This document shows positions 5,293 through 9,653 of a stretch of 9,653 nucleotides of DNA, in pieces. This DNA comes from a bacterium (lineage in GTDB: Bacteria; Oederibacteriota; Muellerivitia; Muellerivitales; Muellerivitaceae): the NCBI GenBank assembly GCA_025980505.1, contig JAICXI010000037.1, forward strand, positions 1 through 9,653, given 5' to 3'. Below the pieces are notes generated by a model, which made no database searches, was not told the origin of the DNA, and saw only the letters and a program-made list of their open reading frames with translations. The translations under genes were made by a program, and so were the position numbers. Numbering within the stretch: position 1 is the stretch's first letter; every line of letters begins with the position of its first letter.

Positions 5293-5345
5293 GGCCCTTC
5301 CAGCTTAAAGGGCCGTCGCCGATCAGGCGAGGGCCCTTTTTGTTT
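5293..5345 (+). terminator. strong terminator with alternative hairpin
   Basis: The terminator stem is AAAGGGCC (5307-5314) with TCGCC (5316-5320), loop GATCA, then GGCGA (5326-5330) and GGCCCTTT (5332-5339), running into a T tract. An upstream GGCCCTT (5293-5299) can pair with AAGGGCC (5308-5314) instead, around CCAGCTTA. The middle segment can therefore choose between two partners, as in attenuators. The T tract lies to the right, so it acts on rightward transcription coming out of the islet. Confidence 0.7.
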
Positions 5346-5373
5346 TGCCTTTGGGTTTCCCCCTAAGCGCGAT

Positions 5374-5389
5374 GCGCGCCCGGGCGCGC
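5374..5389. repeat. 16-base perfect palindrome
   Basis: GCGCGCCCGGGCGCGC is perfectly self-complementary and made only of G and C. It sits between the rightward terminator at 5293-5345 and the end of the leftward GH5 gene. It lacks a T tract on either side. Possible roles are a transcription barrier or a protein-binding site. Confidence 0.35.
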
Positions 5390-5427
5390 CAGGACCTTAT
5401 TTGTTTGTGTTTCCCGGACAAACTAAC

Positions 5428-6641
5428 TTATCGGGCCTTCGCGGGTGAAACCGTTCCGGCTTCATCCCTTTTCATCCCCATGATCTTCCGGAAACCCTTC
5501 AAAAGCTCGGGATCGTCGAATTGGAGCATGCGCCGGTTGAAATGCGAGCCCGGGTCCCACAGCATGGGGCACATTCCCATTCCATAGGCCTTCCCGGCGA
5601 CCGCCAGGATGTACTTTCGGACGCTCTCGGGGTCCTTGTTCTTGAGCGTGGCGCCGTATTCTCCCAAGATGACCGGGATGCCCTGGTCCAGGAAACGGGG
5701 TTTCAGTTTCTCCATGTTCGCGTTCAGTTCCGCCCAATCCGCGCCGGTCCCCCAGGTCGAACGGGCTTTGCCCCAGGACTCGTCCTGTTCCAGGCCCGCG
5801 AAGGTGTAAGGCGTGTAATAGTGGACGGAGACGATGGAATGGCCCGCCGGGTCCTTCGGCATCCGGAAGTCCGGGTCCACGGTGAGTTCAATGTCCGTCG
5901 CGTAGCCGGCGATCAGCAGGTGGCGTTCGGCGTTCAAGCCGCCCGACTTCCGGACGACATCCACGAAAGCCTGGTTGATGTCGTTGAGGATCCCATAGGC
6001 TTTTTGCTTCTGTTCGGCGGTTCCGCTGCCATAGCGGTTCCAGACGTCGTTCCAGCAACCCTCTTCGTTGAGCGACTCGAATATCAGTGTGCCGGGATAG
6101 TCCTTGAAGGAACCGGCGATTTGCGACCAAAACCGGGTGTACCGCTTCATGCAATGGTCGTAGTCGGCCGGGAATTTGGACCACCAGCCGCCGTCCCAGT
6201 GGATGTTGACCACCGCGATCATTCCGTCGTTGAGAACGTAACCGAGACGATCTCCTTGACCCGCGCCATCAGCTGGGAATCGATCGTGTAGTTGTCCCCC
6301 ATCAAGTTCGACCAAGCCACGGGTATCCGGACCGACCGGAACCCGGCCTCCTGGATCCGGTCGATCATCTCCTGGGTGGTCTCGGGATTGCCCCAGGCGG
6401 TCTCGAAACTGCGGACCTGCGGCCCCTTGATCCAGGCCCCCGCGCATTCCATCGTGTTGCCGAGGTTCCAGCCGAGGCCCATGCGTTGGACGACTTCGGC
6501 GGAGCTGAGGTCTTCCAAGTCGGTGACACCCGGGCCCGGTGTGGGACGGTCCGTGGCTGCCGACAGGTTTGAAGCGGGAAGCAGGATCGGAAGCAAAGCA
6601 AGAGCGATGGTTAAAACGAAAGGGATAGTCCTGGGTGACAT
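5428..6641 (-). pseudogene. GH5 endoglucanase (cellulase), frameshifted
   Basis: A secreted glycoside hydrolase family 5 enzyme of about 404 residues, in two frames. The N-terminal part starts at ATG 6641 after AAGGAGG. It has a signal peptide (MSPRTIPFVLTIALALLP to LSAA), then the family opening MGLGWNLGNTMEC, WGNPETTQEMID and RSVRIPVAW. Its frame breaks at about 6240-6248 after VKEIV and stops at 6219. The rest continues in the next frame from GYVLNDGMIAVVNIHWDGGWW. That part has the acid/base Glu in FESLNEE (codon 6064-6066), the HYYTPYTF segment and the nucleophile Glu in VILGEYGA (codon 5659-5661), ending at TAA 5428. One missing base (or two extra) explains it. Everything else is intact, so the lesion is recent or an assembly error. 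If functional it would hydrolyse beta-1,4-glucans outside the cytoplasm. Confidence 0.88.
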
Positions 6642-6965
6642 TAGGGCGGCCTCCTTGGATGTTCGGCAATTGAAGTTCATTTTCGGTTGAATGTAAATTG
6701 AAAAACACTTTGGGGATCAAGGCGGGCGGGAACTTTTACGAAAATCGCCTCAAGAAGTTTCTTTATCGATGGCCTGAAAACCCGGGGACTTCAACCAAAC
6801 CCATTTCATTTCAAGGCGTTCAAAGGGGCCCGGGGCTTCACCCCGAGGGGAGCGGCGTCTTTTCGACCTTGGTTCGGCGAGGAAAAAGCGGCCGTCCTTT
6901 TATCACGGGGCGGGAGACGGCGGGCGAGAATTTTTAAAACGCAAGCTGTCCGCCCCTTGATCCTT
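6642..6965. other. spacer between GH5 gene and rhodanese cluster
   Basis: About 320 bases without a convincing gene. It contains the leader of the GH5 gene, AT-rich near 6665-6710. A short hairpin CGGGG-CTTCA-CCCCG lies at 6831-6845, and an A/T run at 6928-6940. The inverted repeat GATCC/GGATC (6959-6963, 6970-6974) overlaps the stop codon of the last rhodanese gene. No clear terminator for the cluster or promoter for the GH5 gene was found. Confidence 0.3.
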
Positions 6966-7295
6966 CTAGGGATCGCCTTCCGTGGGGAGTCCCGCCTGCG
7001 TCCATTCCTTGAGGCCGCTCACGTAAACCTCGGCCCGGAACCCCCTTTGCCGCAGGGCTTCCGCCGCGTCGATGGCGGCGTGGCTGGTGATGTTGGAGCC
7101 ATAGGTGATGATGAGCTTCCCTTTTCCAAACCGCCTCATGGCTTCCCGGGCAAAGGCCTCCCCGCCGTCCCGGAACGGAAGGCTGAGGGAACCCGGAATT
7201 CGCCGCTTGCGGAACTCTTCGGCCGAAAGGACGTTCAAGACCACCGAATCCTTCCCCTTCATTTCTTCAAGGACGCCTTCCTTCGAGACCGACAT
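6966..7295 (-). CDS. rhodanese-like protein lacking the catalytic Cys
   Basis: A 109-residue single-domain rhodanese fold. It runs MSVSKEGVLEEMKGKDSVVLNVLSAEEF, then RRIPGS, FGKGKLIITYG and GFRAEVYVSGLKEWTQAGLP. The active-site loop normally starts with Cys after ITY. Here it reads ITYGSNITSH with Gly66 (codon GGC, 7098-7100), one base from TGC. It therefore cannot form the persulfide that sulfur transfer needs. Such inactive rhodaneses often act as binding or regulatory domains. It is a paralog of the two active rhodaneses further upstream (shared SKEAVLEKM opening, VLNV strand and EEFRK segment). The start has the ribosome-binding site GGAGGGGG. Its first 29 bases overlap the end of the preceding 92-residue gene. 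It is last in the cluster. Confidence 0.88.
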   Translation of the reverse strand: MSVSKEGVLEEMKGKDSVVLNVLSAEEFRKRRIPGSLSLPFRDGGEAFAREAMRRFGKGKLIITYGSNITSHAAIDAAEALRQRGFRAEVYVSGLKEWTQAGLPTEGDP

Positions 7296-7545
7296 ATCCC
7301 CCTCCGTGCGGCTGGATTTTTCTCGCCGGAACCGGTTTCGGCCAGGCGCCCGCCCGAGCCATCTTCAACGAATCCTGCAGTTCCTCGTATTCGAGGGTCA
7401 TGGTGGAATAAACCGGCCAGGCCCGCAAAAGATGCCGGAACGCCTCGGTGCAGCGCCGGTTTTGGCAAGCCCTCAAAAATTTCCGGATGAGGGAATCCCC
7501 TTCCCGGACCGCCGGCGACTTGTGGACATCGGTTTCTCGTTTCAT
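7267..7545 (-). CDS. hypothetical 92-residue protein in rhodanese cluster
   Basis: Not recognised. The protein starts MKRETDVHKSPAVREGDSL and is probably helical through IRKFLRACQNRRCTEAFRHLLRAW (Cys pair CxxxxC), then TMTLEYEELQDSLKMARAG. A Gly/Pro/Arg-rich tail follows, which overlaps the next gene by 29 bases. GGAGGGATGCATGAAACG offers two ATGs four bases apart in different frames. I chose the second because the first gives a Pro/Gly-rich product without recognisable structure, while the second gives an amphipathic helical protein. Position between two rhodanese genes suggests a linked function. It could be a small thiol or adaptor protein, but nothing in the sequence proves it. Confidence 0.6.
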   Translation of the reverse strand: MKRETDVHKSPAVREGDSLIRKFLRACQNRRCTEAFRHLLRAWPVYSTMTLEYEELQDSLKMARAGAWPKPVPARKIQPHGGGYVGLEGRRP

Positions 7546-7597
7546 GCATCCCTCCTCATTTCCCTCCCCAACATTCCCCAACCGTTTTTTCCAGGGG

Positions 7598-7960
7598 TCA
7601 GGGCTTTTTCCCGGACAGGTCGGCCTCCTGGGCCAGGATGCCCCCCGTCGACCCGCCCGTCTGGTGCCATTCCTCGGTCCCCCCCGGATAGTCATCCACC
7701 GTGAAGCCGTGGCCCCGCAGGATGCGTGCGGCGTTGGCCGCCGCCGCGCTGGCAATACCGGAACAATAGGTGATAAAGGGCCTTTCCTTCCCATAGCGCT
7801 TTTCGACTTCCTGGACAAAAGCCCCATAGTCCTGGCTCAAGGGGATGTTGTGGGAGCCCCGGATATGGAGTTTGCGGAACTCCTCCGGCGGAAGGACGTT
7901 CAAAACAACGACGTGGGCCTGCTTCATTTTTTCCAACACCGCTTCTTTAGAGAGTGACAT
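7598..7960 (-). CDS. single-domain rhodanese (sulfurtransferase)
   Basis: A 120-residue rhodanese. The opening MSLSKEAVLEKMKQAHVVVLNVLPPEEFRKLHI is followed by the RGSHNIPLS loop. The active site is FITYCSGIAS with Cys66. The C-terminal half, FTVDDYPGGTEEWHQTGG, is the usual GGxxxW segment before the last helix. The first-strand motif is LNV instead of the common IDVR. Known single-domain rhodaneses move sulfane sulfur from thiosulfate, polysulfide or protein persulfides to acceptors such as cyanide or thiols. No signal peptide is present, so it is cytoplasmic. The ribosome-binding site GGAAAGGA lies upstream, 42 bases after the small membrane-protein gene. The extra tail (ILAQEADLSGKKP) is absent from its neighbours. 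Confidence 0.9.
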   Translation of the reverse strand: MSLSKEAVLEKMKQAHVVVLNVLPPEEFRKLHIRGSHNIPLSQDYGAFVQEVEKRYGKERPFITYCSGIASAAAANAARILRGHGFTVDDYPGGTEEWHQTGGSTGGILAQEADLSGKKP

Positions 7961-8002
7961 TGACTTGTGTTTCCTTTCCCATCCCCGGGACGTCGGGACG
8001 CT

Positions 8003-8149
8003 TCAACCCTGCTGGCCCCGCAAAAAGCCCACGATTAAAACGGCCAAGCCGGCCATCATCAGGAGGTGGATGTAGCCGCCGAAGGTGCAGGAGCAGGCCA
8101 GGCCCAAGAGCCAAAGGCCCACCAGGACCACCGAGACCATGAATAACAT
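8003..8149 (-). CDS. small membrane protein, DUF5670/lmo0937-like (second copy)
   Basis: A 48-residue protein: MLFMVSVVLVGLWLLGLACS, then CTFGGYIHLLMMAGLAVLIV and GFLRGQQG. Two hydrophobic helices are joined by a short turn with GGYIH. This matches the lmo0937 / DUF5670 family (WLLGLvssyTxGGxIHLLLVIAvvv). That family is widespread, often stress-linked, and of unknown biochemical role. The turn holds two Cys (CSC), which is unusual for the family as I know it. It sits directly between a homologous small gene and the second rhodanese. Confidence 0.8.
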   Translation of the reverse strand: MLFMVSVVLVGLWLLGLACSCTFGGYIHLLMMAGLAVLIVGFLRGQQG

Positions 8150-8206
8150 TTTGGCGCCCCTTCCTTTGCCGGATCCAAAGCCCCGGCCTTCCCCGAGGGG
8201 GGGCCT

Positions 8207-8350
8207 TCAGTTCCGCCGTTTCCGCGGGAAGCCCGCGGATAGGACCGCGAGGCCGGCCGCCGTCAAAAGGGCGATCAACCCCGGCGTGGTGGAGCCCACC
8301 TCACCCGACAACCAAAGAAGGATCAAAACCGCGACGATTGCGCGCAACAT
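8207..8350 (-). CDS. small membrane protein, DUF5670-like (first copy)
   Basis: A 47-residue protein: MLRAIVAVLILLWLSGEVGS, then TTPGLIALLTAAGLAVLSAG and FPRKRRN. It has two hydrophobic segments and a basic C-terminus, which would stay in the cytoplasm. The opening and the LLWLSGEVGSTTPGLI stretch resemble the DUF5670 layout of the next gene, so the two look like a diverged tandem duplicate. The Gly-Gly-x-Ile-His turn has been lost. The start is preceded by AAAAAGGGAC. It lies 32 bases after the barrel-protein gene, consistent with an operon. Confidence 0.7.
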   Translation of the reverse strand: MLRAIVAVLILLWLSGEVGSTTPGLIALLTAAGLAVLSAGFPRKRRN

Positions 8351-8382
8351 TCCGTTTGTCCCTTTTTCCCCGCATCACCGGG

Positions 8383-8895
8383 TCAAAAATAATAATGGGC
8401 GCCCAATTCGCCGTAAAGATCGAAGGCCGTCGAGCCGCCGGTGGAAAACCAGAGCGTCGGCACCGCCTGCAGGTAAATGTCCACCGGTACGTTCTTCTTG
8501 TCGAAGATGTAGGAAACCCCCACCGGGACCCGGCCCGCGATTTCCACGGTGTTTTGGAGCAGCAGGTTCCCGCCCAATCCGATGTAAAGCGGCATCTCGC
8601 CGTCCGTGTCCCTCATGCGGATGATGTCGAAATTGTGCCATAGGTAATCCAGCTGGAGAATGGCCGCCCCTCCGCCGTTGAACTTCACGGCGGGCTGGAA
8701 CGCGTTCACCCGGTCGATCCAGATTTTCCCGGTGATGCCCCAATTGCCCGGGTCCCCGAATTCAAGGCCGAGGCCGAAATTGCCCCCGTCGTTGGTGGGG
8801 TGGTAATCCGAATCCGCCAGGGACATTGCCGGCGGCGCAAGGAACCCCGCCGCCACCAGGCAAGCCAACAGCGTTTTTTTAAGACCGGAAGTCAT
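8383..8895 (-). CDS. predicted outer-membrane beta-barrel protein
   Basis: A 170-residue exported protein. The signal peptide is MTSGLKKTLLACLVAAGFLAPPAMSLADS, with likely cleavage near AMSLA-DS. The mature part has alternating short beta-strand stretches such as NFGLGLEFGD, WGITGKIWID, AILQLDYLWH, MPLYIGLGGNLLL and RVPVGVSYIF. It ends in AFDLYGELGAHYYF. A terminal Phe with alternating hydrophobic positions is the signature recognised by the BAM assembly machinery. The size fits a small 8-strand barrel. No specific family is certain; it resembles DUF3996-like small barrels. The start ATG follows AAGAGGCGAAT. An in-frame opening continues upstream but has no signal peptide there, so this start is preferred. 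It is the only cell-surface component of the cluster. Confidence 0.78.
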   Translation of the reverse strand: MTSGLKKTLLACLVAAGFLAPPAMSLADSDYHPTNDGGNFGLGLEFGDPGNWGITGKIWIDRVNAFQPAVKFNGGGAAILQLDYLWHNFDIIRMRDTDGEMPLYIGLGGNLLLQNTVEIAGRVPVGVSYIFDKKNVPVDIYLQAVPTLWFSTGGSTAFDLYGELGAHYYF

Positions 8896-8945
8896 ATTCG
8901 CCTCTTTTCCAAATGGATTGATTTTCGTGAGAAACTTGCGGGTTC

Positions 8946-8979
8946 GCGGAAAAGCCGCCTTCCCCCGGCCGAACGGGGG
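8946..8979 (-). terminator. double hairpin after first rhodanese gene
   Basis: On the minus strand, CCCCCG-TTCGGC-CGGGGG (8962-8979) is followed by a second stem GCGG-CTTTT-CCGC (8946-8958). The T run is only four bases and lies in the second loop. It may be a weak terminator or an mRNA-stabilising structure that lowers expression of the genes downstream of the first rhodanese. Confidence 0.35.
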
Positions 8980-9004
8980 CCGGGATTGGAAAGCCCGGAA
9001 ATCC

Positions 9005-9376
9005 TTAATTGGCATTGGCGTACACCGCGGGGACAGGCGCCCGGACTTTCGCGTCGGTGCCCTCGGTGGGGTAACCCGCTTGGGACCATTCCCGGCTTCC
9101 ACCGGGATAGTGATCCGCCCGGAAACCATTATCCCGCAAGGCCTGGGCGGCCTTGGCGCCTGCGGCGCAGGTCGGTCCGGCGCAATAGGTGATGAAGAAC
9201 CTGGCCTTCCCATACTTCTTCTCGACCGCCCGGGCGAAGTCGTCGTCGGATCCCTTCGGAAAATTCTCGGATCCCTTGATATGCAGCCTCGCGTAATCCG
9301 CCTCCGACACCACGTTCAACAAAACGGTGTTCCCATCCTCCATCCTGTCCTTGACGGCTTCTTTCGTCATCGGCAT
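9005..9376 (-). CDS. single-domain rhodanese (sulfurtransferase), first in cluster
   Basis: A 123-residue rhodanese. It opens MPMTKEAVKDRMEDGNTVLLNVVSEADY and continues through LHIKGSENFP. The active site is FITYCAGPTCAAG with Cys65 and a second Cys70 (CxxxxC). FRADHYPGGSREWSQAGYPTEG follows. The second Cys in the active loop could form a disulfide with the catalytic one or take part in sulfur transfer, which is inference. A variable tail (DAKVRAPVPAVYANAN) follows the domain. The start was chosen at ATG 9376, preceded by AAGGGGTGAAAAAG. The frame is open further upstream but encodes no conserved sequence there. There is no signal peptide, so it is cytoplasmic. It is separated from the barrel gene by 109 bases holding two hairpins. 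Confidence 0.9.
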   Translation of the reverse strand: MPMTKEAVKDRMEDGNTVLLNVVSEADYARLHIKGSENFPKGSDDDFARAVEKKYGKARFFITYCAGPTCAAGAKAAQALRDNGFRADHYPGGSREWSQAGYPTEGTDAKVRAPVPAVYANAN

Positions 9377-9653
9377 CTTTTTCACCCCTTGATTTGATTC
9401 ATGGCGGATGAGCACGCCACGTTTAAGGCATGTTCCATACCGCGTTGGGATTCGGGGGAAAAGCCCCCCTCTTTCCATCCCCCGGAAGCGGCGGTTTCCG
9501 GCGCCCGTTGGTTGCGGGGAACGCCGGTTCCGAAACGGCTTTCCCCAATGATCGTCCCTCCCCTTTTCCAATCCCTTCCGGCGGGAGGGGGCCGCCGGGA
9601 GGTTTTAAGGGCCCTTGAAAAATCAAAAGCAAAGGCGTTTTGAACCCCAAACC
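9377..9653. other. upstream region of the rhodanese cluster
   Basis: About 280 bases with no convincing gene. It should contain the cluster's promoter, but I cannot point to a good -35/-10 pair. It holds GC-rich inverted segments, for example GGGGG-AAAA-GCCCCC near 9454-9469. Confidence 0.3.

Noticed and set aside
5521..6291. Long plus-strand frame opposite the GH5 gene
   Set aside because: It is the complement of a clearly coding region and has no recognisable domain.
6698..6937. Possible plus-strand gene of 79 codons before the rhodanese cluster
   Set aside because: No ribosome-binding site, no domain, low-complexity composition, and it lies in the leader of the minus-strand GH5 gene.
1..9653. 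CRISPR array
   Set aside because: No regularly spaced identical repeats are visible anywhere. The short direct repeats seen have only two copies.

Overview
The window looks like a stretch of chromosome from a GC-rich Gram-negative bacterium. A signal-peptide protein ending in a C-terminal aromatic residue (outer-membrane barrel type) and GC-rich coding sequence throughout support this. I cannot place it in a phylum. Several intergenic spacers hold short dispersed repeats of kinds I recall from metagenome-derived genomes, and gene density is moderate.

Left part (1-2830): the 5' half of a YdjM-type membrane hydrolase gene (minus strand, running off the left edge) is divergent from a 344-residue extended SDR/NAD-dependent epimerase. 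A roughly 490-base spacer packed with dispersed repeats and palindromes follows. Next come a HAD-superfamily hydrolase gene and its terminator.

Middle part (2830-5345): a tRNA-Asn gene with its own terminator is followed by what looks like an islet of acquired and decaying DNA. It contains an IS256-type transposase fragment lacking both ends and a 127-base MITE-like element with 20-base inverted ends and CGGTTC flanks. These are followed by an intact MntA-HepT toxin-antitoxin pair with a perfect TATAAT ten bases before the start codon, and a HigA-type antitoxin gene with no HigB toxin. The islet ends with the C-terminal remnant of a second HepT-like gene, a small exported-protein gene frameshifted in a run of seven Ts, and a terminator with an alternative competing hairpin. 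The right half of the islet (about 4860-5280) is visibly AT-rich compared with the rest.

Right part (5428-9653), all on the minus strand: a GH5 endoglucanase gene that retains both catalytic glutamates but is broken by one frameshift. Upstream of it lies a compact seven-gene cluster: rhodanese, signal-peptide barrel protein, two tandem 47/48-residue DUF5670/lmo0937-like membrane proteins, a second rhodanese, an unrecognised 92-residue protein, and a third rhodanese. The three rhodaneses are paralogs of one another. Two keep the active-site Cys and the last has Gly in its place. Tight spacing suggests one transcript or a few overlapping ones, possibly an envelope/sulfur stress cluster, but that function is inferred from family membership only.
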